Notes under the pieces: generated by a model
What the model was told of the DNA's origin: nothing
The model's database searches: none
Seen by the model: the letters and a program-made list of their open reading frames with translations, nothing else
Program-made: the position numbers and the translations under genes
Origin: Mesorhizobium sp. M7A.F.Ca.US.006.01.1.1
Lineage (GTDB): Bacteria > Pseudomonadota > Alphaproteobacteria > Rhizobiales > Rhizobiaceae
Direction of reading: 5' to 3'
Length of the DNA stretch: 32,502 nucleotides
NCBI RefSeq assembly: GCF_003997935.1
Contig: NZ_RZQL01000047.1
Location: 1-32,502, forward strand
Shown here: positions 1-7,744 of the stretch, piece after piece
Layout: each line of letters starts with the position of its first letter
Position numbering within the stretch: position 1 is the stretch's first letter

Positions 1-604
1 TGTGGTAATAGCCGCGCACCATCGACTTTTCCGGAAAGGCTTCGGTGGCCGACGACCAGGTATTCTTGAGGCCGAGCGGCTGCAGCACTGCACTTCTGAC
101 GTAACCGCCGAGCGACTGGCCTGAGACCGCCTCGATCACCATGCCGGCCAGCACATAGCCGGTGTTGTTGTAGACGGCGGCTCCGCCCGGCGCCTTCTGC
201 TTGTCGGAAGCGAAGGCGATGTCGACCAGCTGCTGCGGCGTCCATTGCCGGCTCGGATCCATCGGAATGTAATATTCGAACTCCGGCAGGCCGCTGCGGT
301 GGTTGATCAGCTGGCACACTGAAATGTCCTTGGCGCCCGGCAGGTCGGGGAACCAGCCGACGATCGGCGCGCCGAGGTCGAGCCTGCCGTCCTGGGCGAG
401 CTTGACCAGCGCCGCGGCAACGAAGGTCTTGGTGCAGCTGCCGATCTTGAACAGACGGTCGGGCGAGACGGCAACGCCATGTTCCCGGTCGGCGAGGCCG
501 GCGGTGAGGGCAGCTGGTGCGGCGCCTGTGGAGTAGGCGAGCGAGGTGCCCACCGCGCCATCGGTGAGATAGGTCTTGAGGAGGGCGTTCAGGTCTTCAC
601 GCAT
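1..604 (-). CDS. Serine hydrolase of the beta-lactamase/DD-peptidase family, 3' part outside window
   Basis: The reading frame starts at the ATG at 604 and is open to the left edge, so about 201 N-terminal residues are visible. It carries the class C beta-lactamase-type nucleophile motif SCTK (Ser56, Lys59), the family sequence NHRSGLPEFE near 101-110, and the second active-site motif YNN (Tyr145-Asn147). The family includes esterases, DD-carboxypeptidases and D-aminopeptidases; the substrate cannot be read from this part. No signal peptide is seen at the N-terminus, so a cytoplasmic enzyme is likely. It lies 84 bp downstream of the binding-protein gene on the same strand, and may share its transcript. 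A D-aminopeptidase role would fit the neighbouring peptide-binding protein and amino acid oxidoreductase, but that is inference. Confidence 0.9.
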   Translation of the reverse strand, partial: MREDLNALLKTYLTDGAVGTSLAYSTGAAPAALTAGLADREHGVAVSPDRLFKIGSCTKTFVAAALVKLAQDGRLDLGAPIVGWFPDLPGAKDISVCQLINHRSGLPEFEYYIPMDPSRQWTPQQLVDIAFASDKQKAPGGAAVYNNTGYVLAGMVIEAVSGQSLGGYVRSAVLQPLGLKNTWSSATEAFPEKSMVRGYYH

Positions 605-651
605 GGATTCTGCTTTCGCCGCTAAATTGCTGGTTTCATAGATGTCGGTGC

Positions 652-674
652 GCCCTCGGGCCGAGCCCGAGGGC
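652..674 (-). terminator. 9-bp perfect hairpin after the binding-protein gene
   Basis: GCCCTCGGG (652-660) and CCCGAGGGC (666-674) form a perfect stem with a 5-nt loop, 15 nt beyond the stop of the binding-protein gene. No T-run follows on the minus strand. It is therefore more likely a partial terminator or a 3' mRNA-stabilising hairpin, as is common after binding-protein genes, than a full terminator. Confidence 0.5.
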
Positions 675-688
675 AGGGTCGCCAAGCT

Positions 689-2293
689 TCACTCCGCCAT
701 ATCGACAGCAGCAAAGTTCTGCCGGCCGAAGGGGTCGAGCACGTAGTTGAGCACGCTCTTGCGGATCGGGATCGCCACCACCGAATGGGCGATCGGCGCC
801 ACCGGCACCTCGACCTTCAGGATCGCCTGCGCCCTGGCGTAGATGTCGGCGCGCTGTTTGGGATCGGCGGCGACGCGGCCGTCCTGCAGCAGCTTCTCGA
901 AGGATGGATCGCACCAGCGCGAGCGGTTGGAGCCGCCCTTCACGCCGTCGCAGGAAAGCAAATAGCTCAGCATGTTGTCCGGGTCGCCATTGTCGCTGCT
1001 GCCGCCGAGCAGGTAGGCGTCCTGTTCGCCCCCGGCCGTGCGCTTGAGATATTCGCCCCACTCGAAGCTGACGATCTCGGCCTTGACGCCGACCTTCGCC
1101 CAGTCGGCCTGGATCATCTCGGCCATGCGCTTGGCATTGGGGTTGTAGGGCCGCGACACCGGCATCGCCCACAGGCTGATTTTCAGGTCGCTCTCGTGGC
1201 CGGCTTCCTTCAGCAGTGTCTTCGCGCCATCCGGATCATAGTCGATGCCGGCGTCGGTGGCGGCGCCTATCTGCGCCGGCGGCACGACGCTGCCGGCGAC
1301 CGTGCCGGCGCCGGCATAGACGGCGTCGACGATCGCCTTGCGGTCGATGGCCTTGGCCAGCGCCATGCGCACGCGCACATCGCCGAGCGGCTGGTGTTCG
1401 ACATTGAAGCCGAGAATGCCGATGTTCTGGCCCTTGAGGTCGAGCACGGTGATGTCGGGATCGGTGCGCAAATCGGCGACGGCGCTGGGCGGCGGCGGGG
1501 CGGCGACCTGGCATTCATTGGCCTTGAGGCGCTCCACGCGCGTGGTCGGCTCGGGCGTGACGGCGAAGACCAGCGTGTCTATCTTCGGCGCGCCGCGCCA
1601 GTAATCCTTGTTGGCGGCGTAGCGGATCTGGCTGTCGGGGATATAGGCCTGCAGCACGAACGGGCCGGTGCCGACGGGTTCGCTATCGATCAGTTCCGGC
1701 GTGCCGGCCGCGACCATCTTTTCGGTCTGCTCCAAGGACAGGATGGAGAGATAGTCGAGCGCGATGCCGGGCAGGAAGGTGACGTTGGCTGCCGTCAGCG
1801 TGAAGCGCACGGTGTAATCGTCGACCTTGTCGATCTTGTCGATCAGTGTGCCCATACCCAGCGCATTGAAGTACTCGTAAGCGCCGCCGCCGAGCTTGTG
1901 GTAGGGATTGCTGGCGTCGCGCTGGCGGTTGAAGGTGTACAGCACGTCGTCGGCATTGAACTCGCGCGACGGTGTAAAGTGGTCGTTCGACTGGAATTTT
2001 ACGCCGTGCCTGAGATGGAAGGTGTAGATCTTGCCGTCGGCTGAGACCTCCCAGCTTTCGGCCAGCGCCGGCCCGACTTCGGTCGTGCCAGGCTTGAACT
2101 CGACCAGCCGGTTGAAGATCGTCTTGGCGGCTGCGTCCATGGTCGAATCGGCGGTGCCGATCGCAGGGTTGAAGGTCTCGGGATTGGCTTCCGAGCAATA
2201 GACCAGGGTTTTGGCGTAGGCCTGTCCGCCGAGAAGGACGGACGAGGCCAGCAGCGACGAGGTAAGCACTGCGCGCAGAACGGTGGATTTCAT
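689..2293 (-). CDS. ABC transporter substrate-binding protein, SBP_bac_5 (oligopeptide/DppA) family
   Basis: A 534-residue periplasmic solute-binding protein. The start is placed at the ATG at 2293, because it has AGGAG about 8 nt upstream and gives a clean signal peptide (MKSTVLRAV, hydrophobic core, AYA cleavage at about 27). The longer start at 2314 adds seven residues before the signal. The mature protein begins with the family hallmark YCSEANPETFNPA and has ALAESWEVSADGKIYTFHLR around residue 80, typical of dipeptide, oligopeptide and glutathione binders. No permease or ATPase gene is in the window, so the transport partners lie elsewhere or further left. It sits 54 bp downstream of the FAD oxidoreductase on the same strand. 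Ligand unknown; a peptide or modified amino acid is the best guess. Confidence 0.93.
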   Translation of the reverse strand: MKSTVLRAVLTSSLLASSVLLGGQAYAKTLVYCSEANPETFNPAIGTADSTMDAAAKTIFNRLVEFKPGTTEVGPALAESWEVSADGKIYTFHLRHGVKFQSNDHFTPSREFNADDVLYTFNRQRDASNPYHKLGGGAYEYFNALGMGTLIDKIDKVDDYTVRFTLTAANVTFLPGIALDYLSILSLEQTEKMVAAGTPELIDSEPVGTGPFVLQAYIPDSQIRYAANKDYWRGAPKIDTLVFAVTPEPTTRVERLKANECQVAAPPPPSAVADLRTDPDITVLDLKGQNIGILGFNVEHQPLGDVRVRMALAKAIDRKAIVDAVYAGAGTVAGSVVPPAQIGAATDAGIDYDPDGAKTLLKEAGHESDLKISLWAMPVSRPYNPNAKRMAEMIQADWAKVGVKAEIVSFEWGEYLKRTAGGEQDAYLLGGSSDNGDPDNMLSYLLSCDGVKGGSNRSRWCDPSFEKLLQDGRVAADPKQRADIYARAQAILKVEVPVAPIAHSVVAIPIRKSVLNYVLDPFGRQNFAAVDMAE

Positions 2294-2347
2294 CGCAAAC
2301 GCTCCTGATGACACTTTACGGGTTGGGGAAGGGCAGGCCGGTGAAGT

Positions 2348-3481
2348 TCATGGCGTTGCCGCCGGGGTGATGAAACGATCGGGCGCAAGCGCGGCTGTGG
2401 TGACGCCGCGAGCCGCGAGATCGTTCGGCAACGACTGGCCGCGAAGCAGAGCCGAACCCAGCCGCGCCAGCGTCAGCGACACCTGGAAGCCGTAGCCGCC
2501 CTGGCCGCCGAGCCAGAAGAAGCCGGGCAGGCGTGGGTCGAAGCCGACGACCGGCGTGCGGTCGGGCGAAAAGGTGCGCAGGCCAGCCCAGGGCGTCGAC
2601 GGACGGCCGATGCGCAGCGATGTCGCCTGTTCTATGCGATCGACGGCGATGGCGACGTCGATGTCTTCCGGATAGGCATCGCAAGGCGCGGAATCGGTTT
2701 CGTCGGCGAGCGAGCCGATCAGCCTGCCGGCATCGGGCTTGAAGTAGAATTGTTCGTGCAGATCGACCACCAGTGGCCAGGCGCTGATGTCCGTGCCGGC
2801 GGGCGGGTCGAACAGGAAGGCGGTGCGGCGCTTGGGCCGGAAGCCGAGGGCGGAGAGCCCCGCCATATCGGAGACGACATCGACCCAGGCGCCGGCGGCG
2901 TTGACGACGATGTCGGCCTGATAGGCGCCGGCATTGGTCACGAGTTTGAAGCCGTTTGCGACGCGGGAGATCTCCCGCACCTCTTCGCCGGTGCGGATGA
3001 CGCCGCCGCCCGCCTTGAGCGCCGAGGCTGAAGCGGCAAGCATCTTTCCCGTGTCGACATCGAGCGCGCCGGGTTCATGCACGCCGCCGCAGGTGGTTGC
3101 CGTGGCGATGACCGGCACCAGCGCGGTGACTTCAGCAGCCGACAGGCGCCGTACGCTCGGCACGAGCGCCTGCATCTCGGCCGCCATGCGGTCGACGGCT
3201 GCACTGTCCTCGACGCCGCCGACATGCAGCGCGCCGCGTCGGTGGGCGGCGAAGCCGCCATCGATGATCGCCTGCCGGCTGGCCAGCGACAGCGCCCGCA
3301 CCAGCACATTGCCGTAGGTTTCTGAAAACAGCGCCGCCGAGCGGCCGCTGGCGTGGTAGCCGAGATGCGGCTCGCGCTCGAGCACGGTGACCTCGGCCCA
3401 GGGCTGCACGGCAGCCGCCAGCGAGAGGCCGGCAATGCCGCCGCCGATGACGACGATTTTTTGAGGAGACTTGGACTGCAT
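2348..3481 (-). CDS. FAD-dependent amino acid oxidoreductase (DAO family)
   Basis: A 377-residue protein. The N-terminal dinucleotide-binding motif GGGIAG is at about 13-18, with the acidic end of the second strand at VLERE. The sequence YHASGRSAALFSETYG follows, as in glycine oxidase and D-amino acid dehydrogenase relatives. Near the C-terminus, RTPVVGFDPRLPGFFWLGGQGGYGFQ splits into the FAD-contacting TPVVG and the GGQGGYG loop of the family. The expected reaction is oxidative deamination of an amino acid, with electrons passed to oxygen or the respiratory chain. The ATG at 3481 has AGAGG directly against it, so initiation may be weak or leaderless. It is the first gene of the minus-strand unit and is divergent from the XRE-cupin regulator, which is its likely controller. 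Confidence 0.9.
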   Translation of the reverse strand: MQSKSPQKIVVIGGGIAGLSLAAAVQPWAEVTVLEREPHLGYHASGRSAALFSETYGNVLVRALSLASRQAIIDGGFAAHRRGALHVGGVEDSAAVDRMAAEMQALVPSVRRLSAAEVTALVPVIATATTCGGVHEPGALDVDTGKMLAASASALKAGGGVIRTGEEVREISRVANGFKLVTNAGAYQADIVVNAAGAWVDVVSDMAGLSALGFRPKRRTAFLFDPPAGTDISAWPLVVDLHEQFYFKPDAGRLIGSLADETDSAPCDAYPEDIDVAIAVDRIEQATSLRIGRPSTPWAGLRTFSPDRTPVVGFDPRLPGFFWLGGQGGYGFQVSLTLARLGSALLRGQSLPNDLAARGVTTAALAPDRFITPAATP

Positions 3482-3484
3482 CCT

Positions 3485-3582
3485 CTAGGGGTAGAAATAA
3501 TTTCGTATCCAGTCAATATTTAGCGTATAAGAAAATTGTTAGCGTTGTTGATAGCGGCAGAGAGTTTGACTACCTAGGGTAG
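3485..3582. promoter_or_regulatory. Divergent promoter region with repeated CTAGGG(G)TAG sites
   Basis: The gap between the oxidoreductase and the regulator holds CTAGGGGTAG at 3485-3494 and CTACCTAGGGTAG at 3570-3582. The latter is an almost perfect palindrome (CTACC/GGTAG arms). AT-rich sequence between them carries TTAGCG at 3520 and 3540, 20 bp apart, and a related ATAGCG at 3551. The two CTAGGG-TAG copies next to the two start codons are good candidates for the operator of the XRE-cupin protein. This is inference from position and symmetry. Confidence 0.5.
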
Positions 3583-3618
3583 ACTGGCGGCTCGATGGGC
3601 CGCGCAACGGAGTTGACG

Positions 3619-4236
3619 ATGTCGGAGCAACCGAACCTCGGTGATTGCCTGCGCGGCTTGAGGAAGACGCATGGCTGGACCCTGCAGGAGGTCAGCACGC
3701 TGACCGGCGTCGCAGTGTCGACGCTGTCCAAGGTCGAGAATGACCAGATGTCGCTGAGCTACGACAAACTGCTGCAGATCTGCGAGGGGCTGGGCATCCA
3801 TGTCACCGAACTGCTCAGTGGCGAGCGCAAGCAGCCGTCCGCGCGCACCCGTCGTTCCGTGACCTCGCCGTCCAACACGCTGCGCCAGCTGACCCGCAAT
3901 TACGACTACCGCTATCTGGCGACAGATTTGGTGCGCAAGCGCATGGTGCCGATCCACGCCTATGCACGCGCCCGCACGCCGCAGGAGTTCGGTCCGCTGA
4001 CCAGCCATGCCGGCGAGGAGTTTTTGATCGTGCTCAAGGGCGAGATCGAACTGCACACAGACCAGTATGCGCCGGTGCGACTGAAACAGGGCGAAAGCGT
4101 CTACATCGATTCCACCATGGGCCACGCCTATTTGTCGGTCGGCGAAGGCGACGCCGAGATGCTGTGCGTCTGCTCCGGCGACGAGCCGGATATGGAGGGC
4201 ACGCTGCTGAGTGTGCTGGAGACGGTGGAAGGGTAG
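3619..4236 (+). CDS. XRE-family regulator with C-terminal cupin domain
   Basis: A 205-residue protein. Residues 8-62 form a helix-turn-helix of the lambda-repressor type (LRKTHGWTLQEVSTLTGVAV, then STLSKVENDQ). Residues about 115-195 form a cupin barrel with GEEFLIVLKGEIELHTD and the GESVYIDSTMGHAY stretch. XRE-cupin proteins usually sense a small metabolite in the cupin and repress amino acid or polyamine catabolic genes. The start at 3619 is chosen because GGAG lies 6 nt upstream; the ATG at 3595 has no clear ribosome site. It is divergent from the oxidoreductase and binding-protein unit, the expected target. Confidence 0.92.
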   Translation: MSEQPNLGDCLRGLRKTHGWTLQEVSTLTGVAVSTLSKVENDQMSLSYDKLLQICEGLGIHVTELLSGERKQPSARTRRSVTSPSNTLRQLTRNYDYRYLATDLVRKRMVPIHAYARARTPQEFGPLTSHAGEEFLIVLKGEIELHTDQYAPVRLKQGESVYIDSTMGHAYLSVGEGDAEMLCVCSGDEPDMEGTLLSVLETVEG

Positions 4237-4277
4237 GGTACTGGCGGTGCCGATTGCCGCTCTATTTCAGCGTCGAC

Positions 4278-4330
4278 GCTGCCCCTCACCTGCCTGCCGG
4301 CATCCTCTCCCCATAACGGGGCGAGGGACG
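4278..4330. repeat. Short palindromic repeat, rhizobial type
   Basis: A GC-rich stretch with CTCCCC and GGGGCGAG arms around ATAAC, preceded by the CCCCTCACCTGCCTGCCGGC tract. This resembles the dispersed intergenic palindromes of Rhizobium and Mesorhizobium genomes. Copy number cannot be judged from one window. It lies between the regulator and the decayed Lrp gene. Confidence 0.5.
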
Positions 4331-4354
4331 GACGCAGCGCGTGAAGCGGCTGTT

Positions 4355-4596
4355 CGCCAAGGCTTCGTCCGCGCCGTGCGCGCGGTGCTCGATCCTGCTC
4401 GGATCGGGCAGGCGCAGCTCGTCTTCATCGACGTGCGGCTCGACCACACGGCGCGCATGTCTTCGACCGTGTCGCCGACATGGCGATGTTCCAGGATTTT
4501 CTGCAGCGTGTCATCCTGCCGCTGCCCGGGGTTCGGGAGACACATACCTACGCCTCGATTGCCAATGTGAAGCCCGACGCCTTGCTGCCGATCTAG
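4355..4596 (+). pseudogene. Lrp/AsnC-family regulator remnant, truncated and frameshifted
   Basis: Two frames together recreate the C-terminal ligand-binding half of an Lrp/AsnC regulator. The first frame reads RAVLDPARIGQ then LVFIDVRLDHTA up to about 4456. The second reads VFDRVADMAMFQDFLQRVIL then PLPGVRETHTY and ends KPDALLPI at the TAG at 4594-4596. A single missing base at about 4456/4457 breaks the frame. The N-terminal DNA-binding domain is absent; the repeat at 4278-4330 lies where it should be. Its stop and that of the convergent LysR gene use the same CTAG tetranucleotide. A functional regulator is not expected. Confidence 0.8.
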
Positions 4597-5489
4597 ATTG
4601 GCCTTTCTCCCGCATCCAGCAACCATTGCCGCACGGCTTGCGTCGGCTCGGGGTGGCGCTGTTTTCTCGGCATCACGACATAGAAATCCTGCGTGCCGCG
4701 CATTTCTCCGCTGACGGGCTGGACCAGACGGCCGGCGGCGAGGTCGGCGGCGACGAGAAAGCGGCTGGCCAGCGCAATGCCCTGGCCGGCGACGGCCGCG
4801 TCGATGGCGAGGCCCGTCTGGTTGAAGCGCATCCGTTTCAATTCGGTCGTCATCTTCAGGCCGACCGCTTTCTCCATGAATTCCGGCCACAGATTGTGGG
4901 CATCGTGCAGCAGCACGTGGTGCTGGATTTCGGAGGCTGCGATCTCGATCGCGCCGGCCGGCAGCAGGGCCGGGCTGCACACGGCGACGATTTGCTGGGG
5001 AAACAGCAGGTCGACGACCAGTCCGGCGCCGAAGGGCGGCCGGCCTTGCCGTACAGCAATGTCGACGCCGTCGGCCTGGAAGCTCGACAGGCTTTCGCTG
5101 GCCAGCACGCGCAGGTCTACCAGCGGGTTATGCGCGACGAAGTCGTACAGTCTCGGGATCAGCCATTTGGTGGCGAAGCTCGGCGTCACGCTGACCGTCA
5201 GCCGCGCCGGCTCGGGACGAAGCAGCAGCGTCGCCTCCGAGATCAGGTCGAAGGCGCGGCGGATGTTGGGCACATAGGCGCGGCCCTCATCGGTCAGCGC
5301 CAGGCCGCGCGGCAGCCGCTCGAACAGCTTGGTGCCGAGATCGGCTTCCAGCCCGCGAATGTGCTGGGCGACCGCCCCTTGCGTGACATTGAGCTCTTCG
5401 GCGGCGATGCGGAAGTTGAGATGACGCGCCGAGGCTTCGAAGGCGCGCAGCGCATTCAACGGCGGCAGGCTGAGGAAAGCTTCGGGCAT
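4593..5489 (-). CDS. LysR-family regulator, GcvA-like
   Basis: A 298-residue protein with the usual LysR layout. The N-terminal winged helix runs from LPPLNALRAFEASARHLNF through AAEELNVTQGAVAQHIRGLE to about residue 65, and the substrate-binding domain follows. The LPPLNALRAFEA opening and VTQGAVAQHI recognition helix are typical of the GcvA group. It is divergent from the SDR plus Gfo/Idh/MocA pair with a 127-bp gap holding two palindromes, so those two genes are its probable targets. No Shine-Dalgarno sequence is evident ahead of the ATG at 5489. Confidence 0.93.
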   Translation of the reverse strand: MPEAFLSLPPLNALRAFEASARHLNFRIAAEELNVTQGAVAQHIRGLEADLGTKLFERLPRGLALTDEGRAYVPNIRRAFDLISEATLLLRPEPARLTVSVTPSFATKWLIPRLYDFVAHNPLVDLRVLASESLSSFQADGVDIAVRQGRPPFGAGLVVDLLFPQQIVAVCSPALLPAGAIEIAASEIQHHVLLHDAHNLWPEFMEKAVGLKMTTELKRMRFNQTGLAIDAAVAGQGIALASRFLVAADLAAGRLVQPVSGEMRGTQDFYVVMPRKQRHPEPTQAVRQWLLDAGERPI

Positions 5490-5523
5490 GCAGGAGTTTT
5501 TCTACAGGTTGATTTCAGGCATT

Positions 5524-5590
5524 CTGGTTCGAACCAGCGGGGAAAACCAGCTATATCAACGCTCAGCTCCCGAAAACACCGCTTGCGGTG
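5524..5590. promoter_or_regulatory. Two palindromes in the LysR-SDR divergent gap
   Basis: CTGGTTCGAACCAG at 5524-5537 is a perfect 14-bp palindrome. CACCGCTTGCGGTG at 5577-5590 has perfect 6-bp arms around TT. The first, 34 bp from the LysR start, is a good autoregulatory and activator site; the second is close to the SDR ribosome site (GAGAGG before 5617) and could overlap the transcript start. Role is inferred from position only. Confidence 0.5.
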
Positions 5591-5616
5591 CCCGCAAACC
5601 CTGAGAGGAAAATCCG

Positions 5617-6321
5617 ATGAGTGTAGAAAAAGTAGCTGTGGTGGTGGCCGGCGGCAGCGGCATGGGTGCGGCGGCGGCCAAGCGGCTGGCGGCGGACGGC
5701 TTCAAGGTCGCCATCCTTTCCTCCTCGGGCAAGGGCGAGGCGCTGGCTGGGGAATTGGGCGGGCTCGGCGTCACCGGCTCCAATCAGTCGAACGACGATC
5801 TGCAGCGCCTCGTCGACCTGACGCTGGAGCGCTATGGCCGCATCGACGTGCTGGTCAACAGCGGCGGCCACGGGCCGCGCGCGCCGATCCTGGAAATCAC
5901 CGACGAGCAATGGCACACCGGCATGGACGTCTATCTCCTCAACGTCATCCGGCCGGTGCGCATCGTGGCGCCGCAGATGGTCAAGCAAAAGGGCGGCGCC
6001 ATCATCAACATCTCGACCGCCTGGGTGGTCGAGCCGAGCCCGATGTTCCCGACGTCCGCGGTATTCCGCGCCGGGCTTGCCGCCTACACCAAGATCTTCG
6101 CCAACACCTATGCCGCTGACAATGTGCGCATGAACAATGTGCTGCCCGGCTGGATCGACAGCCTGCCGGCCACCGAGGAGCGCCGCGACAGCGTGCCGAT
6201 GCAGCGCTACGGAACCTCGGAAGAGATCGCCGCGACCATCGCCTTCCTGGCGTCCGAAGGCGCCGGCTACATCACCGGCCAGAACATCCGGGTCGACGGC
6301 GGCATCATTCGCGCTATTTGA
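5617..6321 (+). CDS. SDR-family protein with altered catalytic residues
   Basis: A 234-residue short-chain dehydrogenase/reductase fold. The cofactor motif is AGGSGMG (residues 11-17), the NxGG-type motif NSGGHG is at 81-86, the catalytic-region Ser is Ser133 (NISTA), and GWIDS and GQNIRVDGG close the fold. Aligning the usual Tyr-x3-Lys puts Ser147 in place of Tyr and Arg151 in place of Lys (TSAVFRAG). It may therefore bind NAD(P) without normal SDR chemistry, or use a different acid-base group. It stands 49 bp upstream of a Gfo/Idh/MocA dehydrogenase, and the two probably form an operon under the divergent LysR regulator. Confidence 0.92.
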   Translation: MSVEKVAVVVAGGSGMGAAAAKRLAADGFKVAILSSSGKGEALAGELGGLGVTGSNQSNDDLQRLVDLTLERYGRIDVLVNSGGHGPRAPILEITDEQWHTGMDVYLLNVIRPVRIVAPQMVKQKGGAIINISTAWVVEPSPMFPTSAVFRAGLAAYTKIFANTYAADNVRMNNVLPGWIDSLPATEERRDSVPMQRYGTSEEIAATIAFLASEGAGYITGQNIRVDGGIIRAI

Positions 6322-6370
6322 GGGCTCCGACCGGAGGGGGATTCCGGCATCTCACCCCAAGGAGCAAAGA

Positions 6371-7429
6371 ATGCGGCTTTTGATACTCGGCACCGGCTGG
6401 ATGGCGCAGGAACATGCGCGGCGCTTCACAGCTATCGACGGCGTCGACATAGTCGGCGCGGTCGATGTCGATCCGGCACGGGTCGGCGAGTTCGCCGACA
6501 GCTTTGACATTCCCAACCGCTTTACCGCGCTGGAGGAGGCGCTGGCATGGGGTGAGTTCGACGCGGTGGCCAATGTCACGCCCGACCGCATCCATCACCC
6601 GACCACCATGGCGCTGATTGCCGCCGGCAAGCCGGTGCTGTGCGAGAAGCCGCTGGCCGAAAACTATGGCAAGGCGACCGAGATGGCCGACGCCGCCGAG
6701 GCCGCCGGCATCGTCAATATGGTGAACCTCACCTATCGCAATGTGGCGGCGCTGCAGAAGGCCCGCCAGATGGTGCAGGCGGGCAAGATCGGCACCGTCA
6801 GGCATGTCGAGGCGTCCTATCTGCAGAGCTGGCTGGTGTCGAAATTCTGGGGCGACTGGCGTACCGACCCGAAATGGCTGTGGCGCCTGTCGCGCGGCCA
6901 CGGCTCCAATGGCGTTCTTGGCGATGTCGGCATCCACATCCTTGATTTCGCCAGCTATGGCGCGGCGCTCGACATCGACCATGTCTTTTGCCGGCTGCGC
7001 GCCTTCGACAAGGCGCCCGGCAACCGCATCGGCGACTACGGGCTCGACGCCAATGACAGCTTCGCCATGACGCTGGACTTTTCCAACGGCGCCTTCGGCG
7101 TGGTGCATGCCAGCCGCTGGGCAACAGGCCATCTCAACGAGCTGCGCCTGCGCATCTATGGCGAGAAGGGCGGCATCGAAGTGGTGCACAATCTCGATGG
7201 TTCGACGCTCAAGGCCTGCATCGGCGACAATGTCGAGAACGCCATATGGAAAGAGCTCGACCCCGGTACGGTGGAGACCAACTACCAGCGTTTCACCGAC
7301 GCGGTGCGAAGCGGTGTGCAGACCGAACCGTCCTTCCGCCATGCGGCCGAGTTGCAGAAGGTGCTGGATCTGGCAGTGGTATCGGACGAGAAGCGCGCGG
7401 AGCTGAGGGCGAGCGCGGATACGCAATGA
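6371..7429 (+). CDS. Gfo/Idh/MocA-family oxidoreductase
   Basis: A 352-residue protein. The Rossmann motif GTGWMA is at about 7-12, the conserved CEKPLAEN at about 91-98 contains the family Glu-Lys-Pro, and the C-terminal alpha/beta domain contains GDVGIHILDFASY with the usual catalytic-region His. Family members are NAD(P)-dependent dehydrogenases of sugars, inositols and related polyols. The start at 6371 is preceded by AAGGAG. It is the second gene after the unusual SDR; together they suggest modification of a sugar or cyclitol, though the substrate cannot be named. Confidence 0.93.
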   Translation: MRLLILGTGWMAQEHARRFTAIDGVDIVGAVDVDPARVGEFADSFDIPNRFTALEEALAWGEFDAVANVTPDRIHHPTTMALIAAGKPVLCEKPLAENYGKATEMADAAEAAGIVNMVNLTYRNVAALQKARQMVQAGKIGTVRHVEASYLQSWLVSKFWGDWRTDPKWLWRLSRGHGSNGVLGDVGIHILDFASYGAALDIDHVFCRLRAFDKAPGNRIGDYGLDANDSFAMTLDFSNGAFGVVHASRWATGHLNELRLRIYGEKGGIEVVHNLDGSTLKACIGDNVENAIWKELDPGTVETNYQRFTDAVRSGVQTEPSFRHAAELQKVLDLAVVSDEKRAELRASADTQ

Positions 7430-7441
7430 GGCATGGCTTTC

Positions 7442-7593
7442 CCTTCTCCCCTTCTTGTGGGAGAAGGTGGCCGAGTGAAGCTCGGTCGGATGAGGGATGC
7501 TCCAGCTTGGCAAGGACGGAGATCCGTCACCCACCCCTCAACCGTCTCGGCGCTGCGCGCCGATCCACCTTCTCCCACAAGAAGGGGAGAAGG
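7442..7593. repeat. 152-bp element with perfect 29-bp terminal inverted repeats
   Basis: Positions 7442-7470 and 7565-7593 are exact reverse complements (arm begins CCTTCTCCCCTTCTTGTGGG), separated by 94 bp that include CCGAGTGAAGCTCGG, another small hairpin. The size and perfect ends fit a non-autonomous palindromic element of the type dispersed in Rhizobiales. No coding function is supported inside it. It sits between the convergent dehydrogenase and DUF922 genes. Confidence 0.85.
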
Positions 7594-7744
7594 CAAGCGC
7601 GTGTTACTGCTGGTCCGCATCCGTCAGCGTCTGCAAAACGCCACGATGTCATCGATCTCCGGGTCGGTCAGCGCCGGCCCGTCGCCGGGCTTCCTGCCGA
7701 AGGGTGGGTCCTGGTTGAGGTTGGCCAATAAGCCTTTGGTGGCT

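Noticed and set aside
785..2044. 419-residue plus-strand frame opposite the binding-protein gene
   Set aside because: It is the antisense of a clear SBP_bac_5 gene; no ribosome site and no family pattern.
4341..6119. 592-residue plus-strand frame
   Set aside because: It runs antisense to LysR and out of frame over the SDR gene; low-complexity Arg/Ala-rich translation.
7442..7744. Open frames through the inverted-repeat element
   Set aside because: They come from the palindrome itself, have no ribosome sites and no domain.
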